Part shown: positions 55,507-64,000 of the stretch, one piece after another
Layout of the letters: each line of letters opens with the position of its first letter
Numbering within the stretch: position 1 is the first letter of the stretch
NCBI GenBank assembly: GCA_033816765.1
Contig: CM066292.1
Coordinates: 1,612,001-1,676,000 of the forward strand
Direction of reading: 5' to 3'
Source: Nothopassalora personata
Lineage: Eukaryota; Ascomycota; Dothideomycetes; Mycosphaerellales; Mycosphaerellaceae
DNA: 64,000 nucleotides
The notes under the pieces: model-generated
What the model saw: only the letters and a program-made list of their open reading frames with translations
What the model was told of the DNA's origin: nothing
The model's database searches: none
Program-made: the position numbers and the translations under genes

Positions 55507-56237
55507 TTGTGTTAACCTTAGGGTTAGAGGGGGTCCCTTAGGTCTAACTTGCCCCAATTTCATTTAGGTTTAATTAGACATTTAGGTAAGCTAGTAGGAC
55601 CTAGTATAGCTATTAAGATATATACTGCGCAGTTAAGCATTGTAAGCGTAGCATTAAGGCAACAATTCAATTCATACCTCTTAAGTAGAGGGCATAGGGG
55701 TTTAGGGTCCGCCAATCCTCTTGTTTTATCTAGCTACTGCGCTGCTCGTTACGTGACCTAATTTCCCGGTCCCGGGACCGGCAAATACCCCTACTTACGT
55801 AAGCACCGCTCTATACCACTACAACTCGGACAGGCCTACATAGGGTGGTTAGTAGACTTTATTTTAGTAGTTAATAAGGGGGGGTTGTTAAGTGTACACC
55901 CGGTAGCGTATTAGCATCTAGTTTATAAGGTTAAAATCACGGTTTAAGGTCTAAGGTTTACGGTTAAGGTTATCACTTAAGGTTAATGTTAAGGTTAAGG
56001 TTTACGGTTAAGGTTTACGGTTAAGGTTTACGGTTAAGGTCGACTAAGGTCGAAAACACTTAAGGTCTAAGGTATTTAGTAACAATTACGGTTATAAGGT
56101 CCTATTAAGTAATAACTAGTATTAGCACATTCTAAAGTAAGCACTACGTAACAATAGATACGGCTGCATTACTAGAAAAACTTAGCACCTTTACTAACAT
56201 AGGTAGAGGCTACGAATAGCCTATAAACCCTACGAAA
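55507..56237. other. Start of the outer retroelement-like unit; LTR-like leader
   Basis: TLH sequence ends at about 55500. From TGTTAACC near 55507 the DNA changes character, with a short CCTTAGGGTTAG telomere-like motif at about 55515. A GGGGGGG run lies at 55879-55885. I see no RNA gene. It is probably the 5' LTR/leader of the element whose gag-like ORF starts at 56238; the LTR limits are not provable because the other end lies outside the window. Confidence 0.4.
55993..56040. repeat. 13-bp minisatellite
   Basis: GGTTAAGGTTTAC repeats three to four times in perfect phase, with looser GGTTAAGG and GGTCTAAGG relatives from about 55930 to 56095. Confidence 0.75.
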
Positions 56238-56821
56238 ATGGAAGTGGTCTATAGGGATTCTATCCCTTATAAGGGGATAGAGGAATCGGAGGAAGGGGAA
56301 ACACCTAAATCTAGTAAAGAAGGGAGAAGCGGAACTAGCGCCGCTAAATTAGGTATAGGTGTAGGAACGAACAGTACAATCGGAATAAATACTATAACTG
56401 CCCTCTTTAGACAATTAGTAGTAGTAATAGAAAACGCTAGCCCTCGCTTTCTACCTCTAGGAGGTACTAAGAATCCGTTCTTTAATAGTACTAATGCTAC
56501 TAAGTTCTAGGAGCGGTTTAGTAACCTAATAGACTAGTATCCGCCTCGGGCATCTATTAAGAAGGATAATTTCTAGGGTAGGTTTAAGCGCAATTGCGAA
56601 ATTACTATCCGGCGCGTAGTTATAAGGCTACCTAGGTAGCTTACTAATAAGGCACGTTTTAGGAAGGAGTTCTTATTAGAGTTCTTAAGGTTTAACGCCT
56701 ACTCGATATTAGGGAGTCGGGAATATCTTAAGGATATTATTAGGGCGTAGTAAGGTAAGAGGCCTAAAGAACAAGATGTGAAGGAATTTATCCGCCTATT
56801 TGTATCCTTAAGTAACCTAAT
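56238..56821 (+). pseudogene. Gag-like protein of an outer retroelement, 5' part
   Basis: Starts at ATG 56238 and is open to 56510 (a Ser/Gly/Lys-rich leader, then ITALFRQLVVVIENASPRF and GTKNPFFNSTNATKF). It continues in the same frame with TAG/TAA for Trp/Gln (ERFSNLID, RFKRNCEITIRRVV, VKEFIRLFVSLSNLI) up to the chromovirus insertion at 56822. It resumes at 63617: NLI|KPKDLDN is in frame after removal of the element and one CTAAT. This looks like the capsid part of a gypsy-type Gag; the rest of the element lies beyond the window. Confidence 0.55.
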
Positions 56822-57018
56822 TATAAGGGGCAGCCTAGTAGCTAACCCCTATATGTAGCCTTGCATATAATATGCGGTCGCGACCGGCTACCAAGCCGCA
56901 CGTGACACGCATGAGTACACCTTGCGACGCGCGATGCGTCTTGAAAAAAAGGCAAGAATTAGTTCATCTACGACTAGTAGGTCGTGGGCGTACTATACAT
57001 TGCGACATCCCCTTAACA
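56822..57018 (+). repeat. 5' LTR of the plus-strand chromovirus
   Basis: 197 bp, direct repeat of 63415-63611 with RIP-type differences. It contains AAGAATTAG at 56954-56962, complementary to the primer-binding site. Confidence 0.93.
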
Positions 57019-57021
57019 GTT

Positions 57022-57030
57022 CTAATTCTT
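57022..57030 (+). other. Primer-binding site complementary to its own LTR (self-priming)
   Basis: CTAATTCTT begins three bases after the 5' LTR and is the exact reverse complement of AAGAATTAG at 56954-56962 in that LTR. The geometry is the same as in the young chromovirus, although the two LTRs are unrelated in sequence. Confidence 0.62.
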
Positions 57031-57055
57031 CTCTTCGTTGTAATCTATATACGCT

Positions 57056-58132
57056 ATGGAGTCCGAACGCGACGATAGTAGCGCTACGCCTACGGCTCCC
57101 CTAAGCCCTAGGGCCTAGTAACAAGCGAGGCGTGTAGCCTTAGTCGTAAGGAGGGATGCCCTTCGGGTAGAGGTTAAGGAGAAGGAGATATAGAGGGAGA
57201 TTGAACAGTTGGAGATCTTGCGGGACGCAAGCGTACCGCCGGCGGACCCTTAGGGCGAATCCGGCGGAGAACTATCCCCTACTCCCCCTCCCCCTCCTCT
57301 ATCTATAGTAACTGACGATGACATCGTAGCTCAAGGCGCGGTCGCATCGTATGCGACACGTTTACGTCTTAAAGAACCTACGCCTTTTAGAGGGGACTCG
57401 ATTAAGAAAGCACGGGTATTCCTAAGGGAGCTCTCTCTTGTCTTTGCCCTCTTAGGCGGTACGTATGCGACGAACGAGTCAAAGGTCCTATATAGGGTTA
57501 TATACCTAAGCGGAGAGGTAAGTGAGCGATAGCACGCTAACTATAGCGTCCTTAACCTTAAAGGGTATATATACTAGGACTTTAAGGAGTTCTATCGAGA
57601 CGTATGCGGTGATCCTATAAACCGCGTACTTAACGTAATGTTAGAGTATAAGGCGGTAAAACAGAAGGATAACTAGACAGTGCGTTAGTTTACGACTAAG
57701 CTAGATGTTATAGAGGATTAGTTAGGGGACTATACGGAGGCGCAACGCGTGCGACATATGCTCGCTAAGCTTACGCCTAGCCTACGGTCCGCAATCGTTA
57801 AGTTTTATAACATCCTAACAACTAGAGAGGAACTAGTAATCCTAGCTTCGCGCATTGAAAGCACGGAGCGTGGTAGCGGAGGGCACGACCGCGGGCAGCA
57901 TAGTCGCCGTAGGCGAGAGACTAAGGGCGACTAAGGGCGAAGCGATCGTAGCTCGAAGCAGTAGAAGCATAGTTAGGCGTCGCGCGACCCGGGTGCGAGT
58001 TACTAGCGGGACGCCGGCGGATCGTCTATAACCTTCGATAGGACTAAAGCGGAGTGCTATAGATGCTATAAGAAGGGTCACATTAAGACGGATTACCCGA
58101 ATAGGCACCTATGGAAGGACCGTAGCGCGTAA
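57056..58132 (+). pseudogene. gag: RIPed chromovirus gag
   Basis: Starts at ATG 57056 (MESERDDSSAT...) and stays in one frame to the zinc knuckle CYRCYKKGHIKTDYPNR (about 58057-58107), C-x2-C-x4-H-x4-C with the last Cys read as Tyr. A charged helical stretch with internal stops lies near 57170-57230. A Pro-rich stretch precedes the capsid-like part (PTPFRGDSIKKARVFLREL near 57380, RDVCGDPINRVL near 57598). About a dozen TAG/TAA interrupt it. Gag is about 360 codons, a common size for the group. Confidence 0.82.
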
Positions 58133-58179
58133 GCGGTTCGTAGGGTAGACGCTGCGAAGGCTCTAACTAAGAAGGGCAG

Positions 58180-58476
58180 CGACTAGGGAAAAGGTAGAGG
58201 ACTAGAATTAGGTCGCTCCTAAGTCCGAGTTTTCCTAAAGTCGACCCCTTAAGGCGAGTGGATGTGTGTCTATCGTAGCGACTAGGGAAAAGGTAGAGGA
58301 CTAGAAGTAGGTCGCTCCTAAGTCCGAGTTTTCCTAAAGTCGACCCCTTAAGGCGAGTAGATGTGTGTCTATCGTAGCAACTAGGGAAAAGGTAGAGGAC
58401 TATAAGTGGGTCGCTCCTAAGTCCGAGTTTTCCTAAAATCGACCCCTTAAGGCGAGTAGATGCGTGTCTAGCGCGT
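58180..58476 (+). repeat. Triplicated 99-bp in-frame repeat at the gag-pol junction
   Basis: Three copies starting at 58180, 58279 and 58378, each 99 bp (33 codons), about 97% alike. Differences are mainly G/A and C/T. The unit keeps the reading frame, so it expanded the polyprotein without breaking it. Confidence 0.88.
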
Positions 58477-61400
58477 CACTTACGAGGCGCAGTCGAGACT
58501 CGTAAGGGCTTTCGCGAGGCTACGTTTCTCCTAGATAACTATACGGATCTTAGCCTAGTGTCGTATAAGTATGTACTCCGACATTAAATGTAACCTATTA
58601 ATAGGGTAAGGCTACCGAAGTTAGAGTCGTATGCGCATAACTTAGGGTATTGCTACGGCGCCTTTGCGGTTCGGCTGCGACTCGCTAATAACGCGGGAGT
58701 AGAGCGCGTAAGTAACGCTATCTACTACGCGGTGCCTATGGGTAGGCCATTAGTAATTTTAGGTAGACCCTAGCGGCATCGTAATCGGATAGTAAAGGCC
58801 GATAAGGATAACTAGTAGTACTACGGTGTAGAGACGCCTACGGTTTAGTAGCGTGACGCACGCGAGTTCCTTAAGGATCTCAAGAGCTTAAAGTAGGTTT
58901 ATGCGATAAGTGTTCGGGCTATTACTGTAGTAGTACCCGAAGGAGAGGGCCCCTCGTAGCCTAAAGAATTTGTAGACTTCCGAGATGTATACGTACCTAA
59001 TAAGTAGGCGAAGCGTAAGATGCCCGACGGGGTTGAGTATGCGATTGATCTCGTTAAAGGAAAGAAACCCCCTTTTAAGCCGCTATACCACTAGTCCTTA
59101 ACTAAGTTAGAGGCCTTAAAGGAGTACCTTACGCAAGTAATAGAGAAGGGGTGGATTAGGCGGTCCGCAAGCGAGGCGGGTGCGCCTATCCTGTTTGTGC
59201 TAAAGAAGAATAGCACTCTTAGGCTCTATGTTAATTATAGAGGCCTAAATAAGATTATAGTAAAGAACCGATACCCCCTATCCCTAATTAGCGAGACGCT
59301 AGATAGGCTATTAGGTTCTAGGTTCTTTACTATAATCGATTTAAAGGACGCCTACTATCGTATCCCTATTAAGCGAGGCGATAAGTAGAAGACTACGTTT
59401 CGCACGCGATACGGACACTACGAGTACCTAGTAATGCCGTTTAGGTTAACTAACGTACCGGCAACCTTTTAAGGGTATATTAACAAGGCGCTAACCGGCT
59501 TAGTTAATGACATTTACGTAGTCTACCTAGATAATATTCTTATCTACAGCGAGACGCGTAAGGCATACGTGCAAGCCGTACGCGCGGTACTAGAGAGGCT
59601 ACGAAAGTTTGCCCTATTCGTAATCCCTAAGAAGTGTCACTTCTTCTAGGAGAGTGTAGAGTTCCTTAGGTTTGTCGTAAGCGCCGTAGGCGTGTCGATA
59701 GATAGGAGTAGGGTAGCCGCTATCGAGGAATGGCCTATACCTACGACCTTTTATAAGGTACAGTCCTTCCTTAGGTTTTGCAACTTCTACCGGCGTTTTA
59801 TAGAAGGATACTTAGGGGTCTATAAGCCCCTAACGGACCTACTAAAGGGATCTAAGGACGGCAAGAAGTACGGCCCTCTTACGTGGACCTTAAGCGAAGA
59901 GTAGGCGTTTCGATAGCTTAAGGCCGGATTCTTAGGTGTACTAATACTTAGGCACTTCGATTCTACGCTACGTACGCGAGTCGAGACGGATGCCTTAGGT
60001 TTCGCGATCGTAGGTATTATATCCCAATTGTTTAGTGCTAAGTAGCATCCTATCGCGTTCTATTTACGTAAGATGATACTAGCTAAGTGCAACTACGAGA
60101 CGTACGATTAGGAGCTACTTATAGTAGTTAAGGCTTTTAAGCATTAGAGGCTATACTTAGAGGGCGCTACGCATACGGTGCGAGTACTAGTCGACTACGC
60201 TAACCTATAGGGCTTTATGATAGTAAAGTAGCTAAATGGGCGGTAAGCTCGATAGGCTACGTTTCTATAGTCTTTTAATTTTATAGTAGAGCATCGGCCG
60301 GGTAAGACTAACCTAGCCGACGCGCCTTCGAGACGTAGTAACTACGTAGCTATAAGGTAACAAACTTCGAACTTACTACCTACCTTATAAAGTAAGCTGT
60401 CTTTCTAGAAGGAGTCTCTAGAAGGGATAAGCGAGCCGACGGTAAAGCGCGTACTTACTACCTACGAGGCGATGTAGGGCGATATAGGCGCGGCGATAGC
60501 AGTGCGGAGAGGTGACCTTCCCTATTAAGATAAGCCGTCTTTACTAGTAGTAGTGTACGCTGTAGTAATATAGGGTTAAGCTTATAGCTCGACGGGTAAG
60601 TTAATCCTACTCTTAATAAAGATCGCGTAGCAGTAAGACGACTAGTGTATCGCATACTTAGCGTAGGCGCTAAGCGCGAGGGACGCTAAGGGATAGTATA
60701 TAAAGGATGACCTTATGTACTACGGAGACGCGATCGTGGTACCTAGGGATTACGTAATTAGGTCGCATCTAATTCGTATATACTACGACGACGTCCTCGC
60801 GGGTTACTTTAGAAGGACCAAGACTAAAGAGCTATTACGACGTAATTATTAGTAGGACTTACTTAGTACGGACGTAAAACAATACGTCTAAGCCTATAGA
60901 ACCTACTAGGGTTCGAAGACGAGGCGCTATCGACCCTACGGCGAGCTATAACCGCTTCCTAGACTAGAGCGACCGTAGTAGGAAATTACTATGGATTTTA
61001 TTACGGACCTACCTCTAAGTACACGAGCCGGTTGCGTGTATAATGCGATCCTAGTAATAGTCGATCGCTACTTAAAAATAAGCTTGTACATCCCGACGAA
61101 GAAGACTTATACAGCCGTAGAGCTTACGAGGCTCCTACGAGACGAAGTCGTACGACACTATAGTGTCCCGTTAGGCATAGTAAGCGACCGAGGTCCGGTC
61201 TTTACTAGTTAGTTTTAGAGTAACTTCTACTTCGAGGCGCGTGTAAAGCGTAAGCTATCTACGGCCTTTCACCCTTAGACTAACGGCTAAACTAAGAGGG
61301 TAAACTAAACCCTCGAACAATACCTTCGTTGTTACTATAGTAATAATTAAACTAAGTAGGCTAAGTGGCTTGCAGTTGCTAAATTCGTAGCTAATAACAG

Positions 61401-62044
61401 CATCTACCTAACACTACGGATGAGTCCGTTCGAAATAGCGCACGGTTAGCGACCTAAGATTGCCCCTATACTAACTAGATCTCGAGACGAGACCTAGGGG
61501 GGGGGAAGTACCAGTAGCGGTAACAGCTACGAGTCGTATACGAAAACTACGCGCTATACTCGAGGAGCGATAGAAGGCTATAGTAGAAAGCTAGGCTCGC
61601 TACTATAATAAGACCCACTAAGCTAAGACCTACCGCGTAGGTAACTTAGTCCTATTATTAACGAAGAACCTGAAGTTAGTAGTGCTAAAGAAGAAGATAG
61701 GTCCGAAGTTTATCGGCCTATACCGTATTACGGACGCTATCGGTTCGTAGGCGTACCGCCTAGCGCTACTAGCCGACTTAAAGCTCTATAACGTCTTCTA
61801 TGTCTCTCTCCTCGAGCCGTATATCGGTAGCGATAAGGATGGACCCGTACCCCCTCTAGCTAATAAGGACGGAGAGTATAAGGTAGAGGTAGTACTAGAT
61901 AGGCGTAAGCGTAAGGGCAAGCTATAGTATCTAGTCCAGTAGAAGGACTGGCTAGAGGAGTATAATAGCTAGGAACCGGCGGAGGGCCTCGCGAATGCGG
62001 ACCGTATAGTAGCCGACTATAAGGCGTTAAGGAGAAGTAAATGA
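58477..62044 (+). pseudogene. pol: RIPed chromovirus pol
   Basis: Protease near 58730-58790 (VPMGRPLVILGRPW). Reverse transcriptase from 59050: VNYRGLNKIIVKNRYPLSLI, FFTIIDLKDAYYRIPI (59197-59388), and a catalytic box read as VVYLDNILIYSE near 59520, where YLDD has lost its second Asp. RNase H near 59990-60170. Integrase from about 60780, with MDFITDLPLSTR (60991) and GIVSDRGPVFTS (to 61212). The chromodomain is at about 61870-62010 (EYKVEVVLDRRKRKGKL, then YLVQ, stop, KD, stop, L, with Trp lost) and the end is TGA 62042-62044. Stops are mostly TAG for Trp/Gln. Confidence 0.88.
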
Positions 62045-63414
62045 GACTAGCACTAGAGCATAAACAAAACTTTTCTTAACTATAAATAAAACAAAAGCTA
62101 AAGAGTAGCGCGCCTACTAGGGGCCACGTAGAGTAGTAGTAGGCGAGGAGCCCGCGAGTAGCGTGTAAGGCGAGCGCCTCAGTTATCGTTACGTAGTAAC
62201 TTAGGTAAGAATGCCTAGTCGGCGGCGGTAGTGTCGATGTTCTACGCCTATAGGAACTAGGACTACGGTTAGTAGGGTATACGTAGGCGAGGAACATACG
62301 ACTTACGGCGCGGCCGAGTTCGAATAGCCTATTAAGGGTGCGGTTCTACTCCTACTAGAGCGCGAGGGCTTCGGCGGCGGGGGCGGCGGCAGTAGCGGCG
62401 GCGGCGGAGGCACGTATGCGGGTCTCCCCGGCACGCTTGTACTTATAGGCATTAAACTGCCTAATGGCCTATAGGAAGGGTTAGCCGAAGCATAGGGGAC
62501 GCACTAGAGCCCTCCCCCGCGAGTAGTAGTCGACTCGCACGAGCGAAGCAGCAACTTACCTCCTTAATGTCGTTACCTAGCTAGGCACATAGGCGGATCT
62601 ACTCTACTAGCTCCTGCTACTAGAGGTCTATAGGCGCCTAGCCTATTATAGCCGTAAGGAAGTCGCGCTAGGACCGCGCGGCGCGTAGGCGGCTTACTAG
62701 CGAGGGGATGGCGTAGCTAGTATTAGGCACGTAGCTATGTTTACTACGCCTATAGCGGCTACACTTCTTTAGGAGCTCGCCGGTAGTAACACTATTACAG
62801 TTATCGGCCTCGTCTAGCAAGTAGTTAGTATGCGAATCGTAGGCGACACGCGTAGAGACTTACCCCTAACGAAGTACGGGAGGCACCGTATACACATGTT
62901 AATTCTCTACGAGAGCTTAGTAGCTAGCGAGGGCGTTAGTAGCTACGAGGGTAATACTAGTCGCTTACGACCACTAGGCGTTCTAGGTGCGTCGCGTACT
63001 AGAGCCGCCTAGCGGCGCTCGTCTTCTACGGCGCTAGTAGTACTGTCGCTACTAGTGCTACTAGAGGAGGCGGAGCGGCTAGAGAATAGCGGCGAGGAGG
63101 GCACGGTAGACATAATGATAATAATAATGCTAGCGAGGCGCTTACGATAATAGTACGGTGCGGGTGCGTGGTAGTAGTATAGCGAAGGTAATAAGCTAGG
63201 GAGCGTGCTAAGAAAGGGCTAGGTTAGGCTAGAGTTTTATGCCCCTAACTAGCTACGTCGGCATAGCAACTAAGCCTTACTTACCTACACCTACATAACG
63301 ACACGCACGTAACCCGCATGTAGGCCGCATACCAACTATGGTTCTAGAAGTACATAGGAGCCTCTACGTAGTAACTAGCGAGCTAAGGATAGCTCGTACG
63401 GGAGGGGAGGCAAT
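62045..63414 (-). pseudogene. 3' region with a probable antisense ORF remnant
   Basis: Between the pol stop and the 3' LTR. On the minus strand near 62370-62450 a frame reads AYKYKRAGETRIRASAAAA and continues Ala-rich (GCC repeats). This resembles, in position and general style, the antisense ORF of the element at 16085. No intact ORF is present and no function can be stated. A long GC-rich, Ala/Gly-coding stretch is seen at 62340-62420. Confidence 0.35.
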
Positions 63415-63611
63415 TATAAGGGGCAGCCTAGTAGCTAACCCCTACATGTGGCCTTGCATGTAACATGCGGTCGCGACCGGCTACTAAGCCGCACGTAACA
63501 CGCATAAGTACACCTTACGACGCGCGATACGTCTTAAAAAAAAGGCAAGAATTAGTTCATCTACGACTAGTAGGTCGTGGGCGTGCTATACATTGCGACA
63601 TCCCCTTAACA
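63415..63611 (+). repeat. 3' LTR of the plus-strand chromovirus
   Basis: 197 bp, direct repeat of 56822-57018, followed by CTAAT at 63612-63616. Confidence 0.93.
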
Positions 63612-63616
63612 CTAAT

Positions 63617-64000
63617 TAAACCTAAGGATTTAGATAATAGCTCCCGGAGTTACCTCCTCCTTTAGGGGTTACTAGAGGGAGTCGCGAAAGCGGTCTATAA
63701 GGCTTACGGGCTTTACCTAAAGTAACCTAAGAAGTTTAGGGACTTTTAGAGGATCCTCGATAAAGCTACTAGCATCGTAGATAGTAAGGAGGGATAGAAA
63801 GCTATATATATAGATTTCCCTCTTACTTTACCTTAGCTATACCGCTTAGTCGTAAAGTAAATGCCGCGCCTTAAGCCTAAGATTAATGCGCTTAAGAAGG
63901 CTACCTCTAGGACTATTATTAATAATAACCTAATCTAGAGGGTAGCTAAAATAAGTATACGTATATACTAGCGCGGTCGCGTCGCGGACGCGGGTACCTT
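63617..64000 (+). pseudogene. Gag-like protein of the outer retroelement, continued
   Basis: Continues the frame broken at 56821 (KPKDLDNSSRSYLLL, LEGVAKAVYKAYGLYLK, KAIYIDFPLTLP near 63800), with RIP-type stops, and runs to the window edge. Confidence 0.5.

Larger units (their letters stand above)
56822..63611 (+). mobile_element. Complete RIPed chromovirus (Ty3/gypsy), plus strand
   Basis: Two 197-bp LTRs (56822-57018 and 63415-63611) are flanked by the 5-bp duplication CTAAT (56817-56821 and 63612-63616). Total 6790 bp. The ends are TATAAGGGG and CCCCTTAACA, the first presumably TGTAAGGGG before RIP. Order: gag, protease, reverse transcriptase, RNase H, integrase, chromodomain, then a 1.3-kb 3' region with an antisense frame. 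RIP is milder than in the elements at 1 and 16085, and several blocks are still readable. Confidence 0.94.

Noticed and set aside
55549..55761. 70-codon plus-strand open frame
   Set aside because: It lies in the LTR-like leader of the outer element, with no motif and no continuation.
56872..57104. Two short open frames in the LTR of the plus-strand chromovirus
   Set aside because: They are inside a non-coding LTR; a similar frame at 63465 is simply the other LTR copy.
1..64000. CRISPR arrays, rRNA genes, operons or bacterial-type signals
   Set aside because: None seen. The tandem repeats lack CRISPR spacing, and telomeres, introns and RIP show a fungal genome.

Overview
The window is AT-skewed subtelomeric DNA of a filamentous ascomycete (Pezizomycotina-type). 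Three things suggest this: (TTAGGG)n telomere arrays; almost genome-wide loss of CpA/TpG in favour of TpA, with TAG/TAA where Trp or Gln codons are expected, which is the footprint of repeat-induced point mutation (RIP); and nested LTR retrotransposons, telomere-linked RecQ-type helicases (TLH) and short spliceosomal introns. Species cannot be named from the sequence alone.

It is not one continuous piece of chromosome. Bases 1-12955 (piece A) end in a right-hand telomere, a run of exactly 100 N follows, and 13056-64000 (piece B) begin with a left-hand telomere, so two chromosome ends were joined by assembly. Piece A, from inside to telomere: a RIP-ruined chromovirus pol (1-2960), unassigned RIPed DNA, a ~160-bp tandem satellite (7690-8480), and a minus-strand TLH-family pseudogene (8685-11961) that carries tyrosine-recombinase-like motifs and AT-hooks instead of a helicase domain.

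Piece B: telomere; a RIPed plus-strand gene of unknown function; a complete RIPed chromovirus (16085-28883, 5-bp target duplication) that contains a complete RIPed copia element (21575-27188); a RIPed SNF2-type ATPase gene on the minus strand (28916-41700), split by a young chromovirus with normal base composition (29590-36990) whose two 161-bp LTRs are identical; a RIPed TLH/RecQ gene (43000-47640); a 1.9-kb tract almost without G; a small three-exon gene that looks intact (51025-51782); a second, barely damaged TLH helicase (52078-55500) interrupted by a solo-LTR-like insert; and, from about 55.5 kb, an outer gag-like element that hosts a third complete chromovirus (56822-63611).

Most of what can be recognised is mobile or telomere-associated. 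The insertions give a relative chronology: host-like helicase genes first, then RIPed gypsy and copia elements nested in or beside them, then a recent chromovirus that shows only five C-to-T type nonsense changes in pol. Three features deserve most attention: a 43-bp hairpin module, with two 16-bp palindromes spaced exactly 27 bp apart, found in or at presumed introns of the SNF2 gene; the recombinase-like domain joined to TLH proteins; and a self-priming signature in two different chromoviruses.
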